Positions 30,522 through 38,900 of a DNA stretch of 44,666 nt are shown in pieces. A program made the position numbers and the translations under genes. Position 1 is the first letter of the stretch; each line of letters opens with the position of its first letter. The stretch lies in IMG/VR virus record IMGVR_UViG_3300010430_005130, positions 1-44,666 of that record; one strand, written 5' to 3'. Source of the DNA: a virus. The notes under the pieces were generated by a model. The model saw nothing but the letters and a program-made list of their open reading frames with translations. It made no database searches and was not told the origin of the DNA.

Positions 30522-31493
30522 ATGCCTCAATTGGTCGGCCGTGAGGTCAAACTCTACACGCTTGCCCAGCTGGCCGCCGGCACGGCCGCAACGGGCAATT
30601 ACAACCCGCTCAACTATTACACGCTCACGCCGCGCCGGCGCGACGATCTGGTCGACGATCCGCTGATCGGTCTGGCCGCCGAAAACGTGATGGATGCCCA
30701 GCCCCCGGCCGAAGACCTGGTCGAGGGCGGGTTCAATCTCGATCTGCCGCTGTGCTTCAACCAGCTGGGCTGGGTGCTGCCGCATCTGCTGCGCGTTGAG
30801 GATCCCACCGGCGACGATCCATACACCCATGTCTTCAAATCCGGTGCGCGCGAGCATGCCGGCGGATCCTTCGCCTGGCAGGAGGGCGGCGACTGGCGCC
30901 TGGCCGACACGGTGACCTGGTCCAGCCTGCGCATCGGCCTCACGCCGGAACGCGGCCGGCGCCAGATCAGCCTGCAGGGCATGGCGGGCGATATCGCCAA
31001 ACCCGGCACCAGCCCGATCGGCACGCCGGGCACGGCCCTGGCGCTCAATCCCTTCCCCGCGGCCAAGGGCTGCAAGGTCATGGCCGACGATGTGATCATG
31101 GCCAACATCATGGGCGGCGATATCAATCTGTCGCGCACACTGGTGCCCTTCCGCGGCGCCTGGTCGCCGAACCGGGTGGCAAAGGAATTCACGCCGGACG
31201 TGAACACCTCGATCCTGTCGAACCTGCAATTCCGCGTCGTCAATAATGTCTGGCACGACGTGTCGCGCGCCAAGACGCCGCAGGACATCAAGCTGGTGTT
31301 CGAGACCGACGCCGGCAATTCGCTGACCATCGCCATGCCCGCCTCGCGTTTCGTGCCGACCGAACGCGCCGTCGGCGGCGAAGGCTTGCGCACGGAAAGC
31401 TATCAGGTGCGCAGCGAGGTGACCGACACGGCCGCCGCCGCAACCCTCACCCTGATCAACGGCATCGCCGCCTATCCCGGGGAAACCGAATGA
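30522..31493 (+). CDS. Major tail tube protein, gpV-position
   Basis: 323 residues, AGGAG before the ATG. Contains the tube-protein pattern of Rhodobacterales/Caulobacterales siphophages: YYTLTPRRRDDLVDDPLIG near the N-terminus, a long beta-sandwich and the DVNTSILSNLQFRVVNNVW strand. It ends at SYQVRSEVTDTAAAATLTLING. Position before the G/GT frameshift genes supports V. Its stop overlaps the G start (ATGA). Confidence 0.85.
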   Translation: MPQLVGREVKLYTLAQLAAGTAATGNYNPLNYYTLTPRRRDDLVDDPLIGLAAENVMDAQPPAEDLVEGGFNLDLPLCFNQLGWVLPHLLRVEDPTGDDPYTHVFKSGAREHAGGSFAWQEGGDWRLADTVTWSSLRIGLTPERGRRQISLQGMAGDIAKPGTSPIGTPGTALALNPFPAAKGCKVMADDVIMANIMGGDINLSRTLVPFRGAWSPNRVAKEFTPDVNTSILSNLQFRVVNNVWHDVSRAKTPQDIKLVFETDAGNSLTIAMPASRFVPTERAVGGEGLRTESYQVRSEVTDTAAAATLTLINGIAAYPGETE

Positions 31494-31975
31494 TCCCGCT
31501 CGATCTGAAACCCCGGCAGGACACGTATCGCATTGACCTGCCGGCGCTGAAATTCAAGACCGGCAAAGAGACGGTCATTCCCCACATCGTCATTGCCCGG
31601 CCGACCACGGCAACCGAGAAGGCGGCGTTTGCCGCCGCCCGGCGGGCCGTTCCGTCGCGTAATGAGGGCGAAGACGATGAGGCTTTCCTTGAGCGTGCCC
31701 GCGCCGATCTGGATGCGCTGGGCGTGCTTCGCGCGGTGCAGCGGTTGGGGATGGAGGCCGGGATCGATGGCGCGATCCGCACGCTGGCCCTGATCTACCA
31801 CGCGGTCGTGCTGGTCGAGAGCTGGGAAGGCTTCGGCGATCGCGTATCCGGCGAGCTGGTCGAGCCCGGCTTCGAAGCCGTCGCCGCTGCGATGCGCAAT
31901 TCCTACATCGCCTCGCAAGTGGAAGCCCGCATCAACGCGATCGTCGGAGAGGTCGCGGCCGAGGGAAACGCCTAA
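31490..31975 (+). CDS. Tail assembly chaperone G
   Basis: 161 residues; ATGA overlap with the tube gene. Helical protein that coats the tape measure during tail assembly. It ends E-G-N-A-stop, where the mRNA carries a frameshift signal. A fraction of ribosomes slip back one base and make a G-T fusion ending at 32361. This is the conserved lambda-type arrangement. Confidence 0.85.
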   Translation: MIPLDLKPRQDTYRIDLPALKFKTGKETVIPHIVIARPTTATEKAAFAAARRAVPSRNEGEDDEAFLERARADLDALGVLRAVQRLGMEAGIDGAIRTLALIYHAVVLVESWEGFGDRVSGELVEPGFEAVAAAMRNSYIASQVEARINAIVGEVAAEGNA

Positions 31976-32009
31976 GCGCCGTCTGCAAGTATCTCTTTGC
32001 AGGCGGCGC
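31963..32009 (+). promoter_or_regulatory. -1 programmed ribosomal frameshift site (GGGAAAC + stem-loop)
   Basis: The heptamer GGGAAAC (31963-31969) is in the required phase, G GGA AAC, four codons before the zero-frame stop. After a 6-base spacer comes a 13-bp stem, GCGCCGTCTGCAA (31976-31988) with TTGCAGGCGGCGC (31997-32009), one G-U pair and an 8-base loop. Confidence 0.9.
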
Positions 32010-32361
32010 GGAGAACTGCGGCCACTGTCTGGAAGTCGATGCCGCCTGCGCCCATGGCGGCCGGGTGCGCGATCCGCGCAAGGACGGGCCGGACGATCCG
32101 CCCCGCCATCTGTGTCCGCAGGTGGAATTTGCCCCTCTCACGCTCACCGGCCAGCGGGTTCTCGACACGGTGAGAAAGGGCGGGTGTTTCCGCACCGGAT
32201 GGGGCGGCTTCGAAGGCATCGACACGGGCGAGGCGCTGCGGCGTCTGGGGCCGGATATCGATGCCGAACTGGCGCGAGAGCTGCTGCAACGGGCCGAAAC
32301 GGGCATTCGCGACGGTCTCGCCGAACGCGACGAACGAACGGAGAAAGATCAGGATGGCTAG
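31969..32361 (+). CDS. T extension of the G-T fusion, reached by -1 frameshift
   Basis: After slipping, translation continues from codon CGC at 31969 to the stop at 32359-32361, adding 130 residues. The first part has a Cys cluster (CKYLFAGGAENCGHCLEVDAAC, positions 6-27, with more Cys near 50 and 67) that could bind zinc. The second part is helical (ALRRLGPDIDAELARELLQ). No independent start with a ribosome site is seen before the frame opens. The stop overlaps the tape-measure start. Confidence 0.85.
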   Translation, partial: RLSAVCKYLFAGGAENCGHCLEVDAACAHGGRVRDPRKDGPDDPPRHLCPQVEFAPLTLTGQRVLDTVRKGGCFRTGWGGFEGIDTGEALRRLGPDIDAELARELLQRAETGIRDGLAERDERTEKDQDG

Positions 32362-34678
32362 CCGCAATGCAGGCACGGTCGCGATCAAGCTGGATCTGCG
32401 CGGCCAGGAAGAACTGAAGCGTCGCCTGGGCGAGCTGGGCCCGGAAGGCGAACGCGTCTTCCGCGATCTATCGCGCGCCGCCAAGCCGACACAGCAGGAC
32501 TTCAAACTGGTCGACCGCGCCACCCGCGAGCTGCAGGACGGCATGGACGGTCTGGCACAGCGTGCCGGGCCTGTCGGGGCCTTCCTCACATCCGTGGGAC
32601 CGTGGGGCCTGGCCGCGGCGGCGGGACTGGGCGTGCTAGCTATGGCTGCGCGCGAAGTCTTCGTTCTGATGGAACGCAGTCGCGAAACGGCTTTCTGGGC
32701 GGAAGAGCTGGAGAATATCGAGCGCGCATCCGGTCTGGCTGCGGAAAGCGTAATGTCTCTGGTTTCGGCCGTCGAACTGGCTGGCGGCGAAGGTGCGCCC
32801 ATACTGGCTGGGCTGGAGGAGCTGTCCAAGCGCATTGGTGAATACCGCGCGCGGGGGGAGGGCGAGGCGCGCAATGCCTTCGATATCCTGGGCATGCGGG
32901 ATCTTGTGGACAGTGGCGCGGACGTGACCACCATTCTGGACACGGTTTTGGACCGCATGCGGGAGATCCAGGACCCGACCCAGAGGCAAGTCATCGCCGA
33001 TAAGCTGGGGCTGCGCGAAGCGGCGCCATTGCTTCAGCAGACAACCGAGGAAATGGATCGGCTTCTGGACACTGCCGAGCGCATCAATGCGTCGCTGTCC
33101 GGTGCTGCGATCCAGCGGTTCGCCGATGCTGCTTCTGCCATTCGCGAAGCTGAACTGCGCGCGGAGCGGGCCGGGCAGCTGGAATCCCTGGCAACGCTGG
33201 ATCTTGCCGTTCAGCGCGCAGAAGCGGCGGCGCGGATTGCCGAATGGCGGGCATCAGTCACGCTGGAACGGGTCGAGCTGGAAGAGCGAAGCACCGAGCA
33301 GCTGCAGCTGCAAGAAGTGCGATTGTCCCGGCTCGTCGATAGCCTTCAGGCGCAGCTGGCAAGTGACAGCCTGCCGGCGATGTTCCGGCCGGAAGTCGCG
33401 GATAATCTGGCCCGCACAGAGGAGCAGCTGCGCGAGATCCAGAACCGGCTGTTCGAGATGGGCCGGATGGACATGTCGATCGATGTCGACACCGCGTCGG
33501 CATTGGCCAGTTACCGCTCGATGGTGGCGAGCTGGGATGATGCCGGAGGTGCAGCAGATGAATTGCCGGCCCAGCGCCAGGCCGAGCTGCGCAATCTGGT
33601 CGAGCAATCCTTGCGCTCGATCATGACGCCGCTGGAACAGGTGGCCGAGCTGGAAAGCGAGCTGCAGCTGGCCCAGGCCAACGGGATCGAAATCACCGAC
33701 CAACAGATCGAGGCAATCCTGCGTCACCGGCGCGCCGCGCTGGACCTGCTGGAACCGCTCAAACAGCTGACTGATGAAGAGCGCAAGGCGGCCGGTGCGG
33801 CCGCGGCGGCGAACGATCCTCTGGAAGCCCAGAAGGAGCTGCTGGAATTGCTGATCGGCCCCGCCGATGCGGCGCGCGAGCGGCTGGGCAATCTTTACAA
33901 GCTGTGGGCCGACAGCCCGGAACACGCCGATATCATCACCGCGGAGATCGAGCGGGTGAAGGACGCGCTTTACGGGCAGGAAGACAGCAATGTCATCCGC
34001 ATGGAAGACCGCCTGCCGGGCCTCGCAAAGATGGCGCGCGAGTATTCCGACACGATGGACATGCTGGACCGCGGCGGGGTGCGGGCGCTGGACTCGATAT
34101 CGGACGGTCTGGCGGACATCCGCCACAATGCCGATGATGCGGGCGAGGCGTTCGAGCGCATGGGCTCGCGCATCGTCGACACCTTTATGGAGATGATGCA
34201 GCAGCGCTGGATCATCGGCCCGCTGGCCGGCGCGCTGGACACATTTGTCTCCGGCTTCTTCGGCGGCGGCAAGACGGCCGGGCTGGGCAAACTGCCCGGC
34301 TTCGATCGCGGCGCCGATATCCTGATCGGCGGCAATCGCGGCATCGATAACAATCTCCTGTCGATCAATAACAAGCCCACCGCCTGGGTGTCGGCCGACG
34401 AAACCGTGCGCATTCTGCCGAACATGACCGGCCAGACCGGCGGGGGTGGCCAGGCGCCGGCGCGGGTCGATCTGGGCGATCTGAACATCACGCTGAAGGA
34501 TGAACGCGGCGGCGGGCAGGGCGGCCGCGCCCGGGCCAGCGAACGCCGTTCGGCGAACGGAACGCGCGAGCTGACCATCTGGCTGGAAGAACAGATCGGC
34601 GGGATGCTGGGCAGCGGCAAGTTCGACGAGGAAATGCACACCCGCTATGGCTTCAATCCATCCCCGGGGGTGCGCTGA
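32354..34678 (+). CDS. Tape measure protein, gpH-position
   Basis: 774 residues. Long helical protein fixing tail length and later entering the envelope. The N-terminus has a basic helix; near residues 75-100 is a hydrophobic stretch (PVGAFLTSVGPWGLAAAAGLGVLAMAA). Long coiled-coil segments run from 230 to 560. A Gly-rich region near 625-650 (DTFVSGFFGGGKTAGLGKLPGFDRGADILIGG) and an end with MHTRYGFNPSPGVR match the lambda-tape C-terminus. At about 0.15 nm per residue the tail would be near 110 nm. It carries the palindrome's E-R-R-S tract. Confidence 0.9.
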   Translation: MASRNAGTVAIKLDLRGQEELKRRLGELGPEGERVFRDLSRAAKPTQQDFKLVDRATRELQDGMDGLAQRAGPVGAFLTSVGPWGLAAAAGLGVLAMAAREVFVLMERSRETAFWAEELENIERASGLAAESVMSLVSAVELAGGEGAPILAGLEELSKRIGEYRARGEGEARNAFDILGMRDLVDSGADVTTILDTVLDRMREIQDPTQRQVIADKLGLREAAPLLQQTTEEMDRLLDTAERINASLSGAAIQRFADAASAIREAELRAERAGQLESLATLDLAVQRAEAAARIAEWRASVTLERVELEERSTEQLQLQEVRLSRLVDSLQAQLASDSLPAMFRPEVADNLARTEEQLREIQNRLFEMGRMDMSIDVDTASALASYRSMVASWDDAGGAADELPAQRQAELRNLVEQSLRSIMTPLEQVAELESELQLAQANGIEITDQQIEAILRHRRAALDLLEPLKQLTDEERKAAGAAAAANDPLEAQKELLELLIGPADAARERLGNLYKLWADSPEHADIITAEIERVKDALYGQEDSNVIRMEDRLPGLAKMAREYSDTMDMLDRGGVRALDSISDGLADIRHNADDAGEAFERMGSRIVDTFMEMMQQRWIIGPLAGALDTFVSGFFGGGKTAGLGKLPGFDRGADILIGGNRGIDNNLLSINNKPTAWVSADETVRILPNMTGQTGGGGQAPARVDLGDLNITLKDERGGGQGGRARASERRSANGTRELTIWLEEQIGGMLGSGKFDEEMHTRYGFNPSPGVR
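34540..34552. repeat. Dispersed palindrome CGAACGCCGTTCG, copy 6
   Basis: Perfect palindrome near the 3' end of the tape-measure gene, in frame as E-R-R-S, followed by GCGAACGG, an extra half. Confidence 0.85.
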
Positions 34679-35052
34679 TGGCGATCGAATGGCCGGCAGG
34701 CCTGCCGGCGGAACCGGCGCGCGAAGGCTTTGGCTATAATCTCGGCAAGAATTGCGAGGAAAGCCAGACCGATGACGGCCCGCCCAAGGGCCGCCGCACC
34801 TCCACAATGGCGGTCGACAAGGTGCGCGTTCAATTCCGCTGGACCGTGGCGCAATACAAGGACGTGTTCCTGCCCTGGATCCGCGACGATCTGGCCGACG
34901 GCGCCAAGCGTTTTGACTGGCATGACGGCCTCTTGGACACGGATCATCTGGCCCGGATCGTCGGCGGCCGTGGCGGCGTGTCAGTGCGGCCCGGCCCGGG
35001 CGCGAAACTCACTGTCAGCTTTGAACTGGATCTGATCGATGCCGTCGCGTGA
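34678..35052 (+). CDS. Minor tail protein, gpM-like
   Basis: 124 residues, one-base overlap (TGATG) with the tape measure. Beta-rich, with the family's W/R-rich strand (KVRVQFRWTVAQYKDVFLPWIRDD) and the C-terminal KLTVSFELDLID. It belongs to the tail-tip hub with the next three genes, in lambda order M-L-K-I/J. Confidence 0.8.
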   Translation: MAIEWPAGLPAEPAREGFGYNLGKNCEESQTDDGPPKGRRTSTMAVDKVRVQFRWTVAQYKDVFLPWIRDDLADGAKRFDWHDGLLDTDHLARIVGGRGGVSVRPGPGAKLTVSFELDLIDAVA

Positions 35053-35542
35053 TTTTGTCGCGGGCGTTGTCGCCCAGGAGACAGACGAGGTCTATCTGGC
35101 CCTGGTCTCGATCTATCACCCGGATCTCGCCGATCTGGGCGAGAGTTTTCCGGAGCTGGACGTGTCGGGCGGCCGCCTGCGCTTCGTGAACAATACCGTC
35201 GATATCGAAAGCCGCGGCAACACGTTTACCGCCTATGGCTTCGATCTGGTCCTGCCCGGCCAGGGCGAGGGCGATGCGGGGCTGGCCTCGATCACGATCG
35301 ACAATGTGGATCAGCGCATCGCCCTGGTTCTGCGCAGCCTCACCACGGCGCTGGATGTGACGGTCGAGATCGTGCTGGCCGCGGATCCCGACACGGTGGA
35401 AATGACCCTGCCGGCCATGCGCATGGTCTCGGCATCGGGCGACCGTCTGCAGATCGCCGGCGATCTCGCCGTGGAAGACGACAGCAATGAGCAGCTGGTG
35501 TCGTACTCCTTCGTGCCGGCCCACGCGCCCGCCCTGTTCTGA
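35039..35542 (+). CDS. Minor tail protein, DUF1833 (gpL-position)
   Basis: 167 residues overlapping gpM by 14 bases. DUF1833 features: VYLALVSIYHPDLADL, LRFVNNTVDIESRGNTFTAYGF, and ASITIDNVDQRIALVLRSL. Tail-tip protein replacing lambda L. No iron-sulfur Cys motif of gpL is present. Confidence 0.85.
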   Translation: MPSRDFVAGVVAQETDEVYLALVSIYHPDLADLGESFPELDVSGGRLRFVNNTVDIESRGNTFTAYGFDLVLPGQGEGDAGLASITIDNVDQRIALVLRSLTTALDVTVEIVLAADPDTVEMTLPAMRMVSASGDRLQIAGDLAVEDDSNEQLVSYSFVPAHAPALF

Positions 35543-35546
35543 CGCC

Positions 35547-35981
35547 ATGCGCCCCGAACCGGGCTGGCATCGGCCCTATCTGGCAACGCCCTGGCTGTGG
35601 CGCGGCCGGGATCCGCGCGGCTGGGATTGCTGGGGCCTGATCGCCTGGTGCCGGCCGCAGCATTTCGGGCGGCCTGCGGCCGATCATGCCGATCTTTATT
35701 CCGGCGCCATGCCGGCCAGCCAGACCGAACGCTTCGACCTGCAGGCCAGCCTGATCGGCGCCCATGTCGGCCAATGGTCGCGGCTGGACGGGCCGCGGCC
35801 CGGCGCCGTCGTCCTGTTCAATGTGGCGGGGCGCCCCGTGCATGTCGGCCTGTGCCTGGGCCGCGGCCTCTTCCTGCACGCCCATCACCCGGCCGGTGCC
35901 CGGCCGGGGGTGCCGGCCACCATCATCGAAAACTTGTCGGCCCATGTCTGGGCCCGGCGTGTCGAGGGCTTTTATGACTGA
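35547..35981 (+). CDS. NlpC/P60 peptidase of the tail tip, gpK-like
   Basis: 144 residues. Catalytic Cys in RGWDCWGL (about residue 29) and His in PVHVGLCLG (about residue 96), with a second His-rich strand (LFLHAHHP). It cleaves peptidoglycan during DNA entry or assists tip assembly. Its last 8 bases overlap the start of the J protein. Confidence 0.88.
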   Translation: MRPEPGWHRPYLATPWLWRGRDPRGWDCWGLIAWCRPQHFGRPAADHADLYSGAMPASQTERFDLQASLIGAHVGQWSRLDGPRPGAVVLFNVAGRPVHVGLCLGRGLFLHAHHPAGARPGVPATIIENLSAHVWARRVEGFYD

Positions 35982-38900
35982 CACTGCGACCGGTCTGTCT
36001 TTGCGGCCTAGCGTTCCGGCCCTGCGCGCGCGCTCGCGTGCGGCGCTGGAGGCGGGCACGGCCGTCACGCTGGCCCTGCACCCGTTTGACCTCAAGGCAG
36101 TCGACCAGGTTCAGGCGCCGGCCGGCGCCAGCCTGGCCGACATGGCCGAAGCCTTTGTCGCCGATCCGGTGATCCGCGCACATCTGGTGGCCCATGTCGA
36201 CGGCGTGGCCGTGCCGCGCGATGCGTGGGGCGAAACCTGCCCGGCCGAAGGTGCGCGCGTTTTGATGTCGGTGCGGCCTGCCGGCGGCGATGGCGGCAAG
36301 ATCCTCCGCACCGTGCTGCAGATTGCCCTGATCGCTGTCGCGGCTTGGGTAGGTGGCGGGGCACTCGCAGGCGTGTGGGGGTCGGCCTTTGCAGCGCAGA
36401 CGATCGGCGCCGCGCTGGCCTCGGCCGCTGTGGTGGTGGTCGGCTCGCTGGCGATCAATGCGCTGGTGCCGCCGCCGCAGCCCAGCCTGGACGGGATGGC
36501 TTCGCCGGATCCGGTGTATTCGGTGGATGGCGCGCGCAATCGCGCCACGCCCTACCAGCCTTTCCCCACCTTCATCGGCACGCACCGGATTTATCCGCCG
36601 TTGCAGGGCATGCCGGTCAAGGATGTGGCGGGCGATCAGGTCTGGCTTCGCTATCTGCTGAACCTCGGCCCGATGCCGCTGGACTATGCGAACATCCGCA
36701 TCGGCGAAACGCCGATCGATGAGTATGCCGGCGTGGAATACGAGGTGCGCGCCAAGCCCGGCGATGCGCCGATCTCGCTCTATCGCGACGATCCTTACAC
36801 CGAAGATCTGGGCGTTGTGCTGGACAATGCCGGCTGGGTGAGCCGCACCAGCCAGACCAAGACAACCGAGCTGATCGCCATCGTCTTCTTCCCGCAAGGC
36901 CTGGGACAGATCGATTCAAAGGGCAAATGGAAGTCTCTGTCGGCCAGCGTGAACATGCGCTACCGGCCGGCCGGATCCACCGGCGTCTGGACCTATGCCC
37001 GCGCCAGCGCACCGCAGGCCAACGCGGCCGCGGCCGATGCGGGGCGCGACCGGTTCGGCTGGTTCGATGCCGAGCCGGATCTGGAAAACTGGTCGGGCAA
37101 TCTGCCCGGCGGCACGGTGACGGGTGCGCAAACCATCGCGCGATCGACGCCCGGCAAGCCCTTTGCCGTCCAGCTGCGCGCGGCCGTGCCGGAGGGGCAA
37201 TACGAGGTCGAACTGCAGCGCACGGACACGCCGCAGGGCGATGGCAAGACCCTGTTCGACCAGATGCAATGGTCGGCCCTGCGCTCGATCTCCTCGCGCA
37301 ATCCCATGCCGGTCGACGGGTTCGCTTATATGGCCGTGCGCATCAAGGCGTCCGACCAGCTCAATGGCGTGATCGACACGATCAATCTGGATGTCACCCG
37401 CATTGCCGAGACGCTGGATCCCGCGATAGCCGACGATGAAGATGCCGATCTGTCGGCCGTGACGCCGGACGACTGGCCGGCCGGGCCGACGCAATATGCC
37501 TCTGACGGCGCGCTCTTCCTCTATCGCGGCGGCCACACGGCCAAGCCGCGGCCGGACGATGCGATCGACTGGCCCGCATGGTCGGCCTTCCACCAGTGGT
37601 GCAAGCTGAACGACTACAAGTGCAATCGCGTGTTCGACCGGCCGATCTCGCGCGGCGAGGCGGCACGCCAGGTGTGCGCCGCGGCCCGCGCCAGGCCGGT
37701 GCAGATCAATGGCAAGCTGTCGGTCATCATCGATGGCGAACGAGCCGAGGGCGAGCGCCAGCTTTTCACCCCGCGATCGACGCGCGGGTTTCGCTTCCGA
37801 AAGACCTTCCCGGGCGAAGTGCACGGCCTGCGCGTGCCCTTCATCAATGAGAATGAGGGATATCGGTCGGATGAAATGCTCGTCTTTGCGGACGGGTATT
37901 CCGAGCTGGGCGAGGATGGCGGCGGCCCGGCCGGCACGGTGGCGGCCACCCTTTATGAACAATTCGAAGTGCCCGGCGTCACCGATCCGGATCAGGTGTG
38001 GAAGCTGGCGCGCTTCTGGCTCTACACCTCGCTTTATCAGACCGAAGTCTTCGAATTCGATGTCGATATCGAAAGCCTCGTTTCGCACGTCGGTCACCTG
38101 GCGGCCGTTGCCCATGACGTGATGCTGGTCGGGCTGGGATCCGGCCGGGTTGAAAAACTGATCACCGACGAAGCGGGCGATGTCACCGGCATCGTTCTGG
38201 ACGAAAAACCCGATCTGTCCCAGGGCCGCCTGGTGATGGAAGCGGGCAAGGCCTATGGCATCCGCTGGCGGCAGGTGACAGAGGCGGGCACCGGATCGGG
38301 ATCCTTCCGCGTGTCGGTCTCGAGCGCGCTGCAGCTGGCCACCGTGCCGGGGGCTGCCAATGTGCTCACCCTGCCCGAACCGGTCGATCCGGCCGAAGCG
38401 CCCGCCCTGGGCGAGCTGGTCGCCTTTGGCGAGTTCGGCAAGGAAACCGCCCAGATCCTGATCAAGCGGATCCGGCCGGGCCGGAATTTCGGCGCGAAGA
38501 TCGAGGCGGTCGCCTATGCGCCGGAGCGCTTCCTGGTCGATCAGGGCGAGGTACCGGCCTTCGATACCCGCATCACCCTGCCGCGCGTGCAGACGCCGCC
38601 CACACCGGCCCTGGCGGCAATCTCCGTCACGGCCGACGGGATCTTCGTCAGCTATACGGTCCCGGACACCTGGGCGGACAATCTGGAAGGCTTCCGCGTG
38701 CGCTGGCGGCAATCGCCGCAGGAAGGATCGGACAACCAGTTCGAGGCGCTGGCCGATCTGGACGCCGATGCGCGCGTCGTGGCGCTGCCGCCCGGCCAGC
38801 CGGGCCGTACCTATGATGTGGAAATCACCGCGCTGGGCACGAACGGCCGTGCCGGCGAGCCGCTGATCGTTACGGAGATCGGTGCGGATGAAACCGTGCC

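Noticed and set aside
29412-31256. Leftward 614-codon frame in the tail genes
   Set aside because: Antisense to four well-placed structural genes with coupled starts.
36916-38712. Leftward 598-codon frame inside the J gene
   Set aside because: Antisense shadow of the host-specificity protein.
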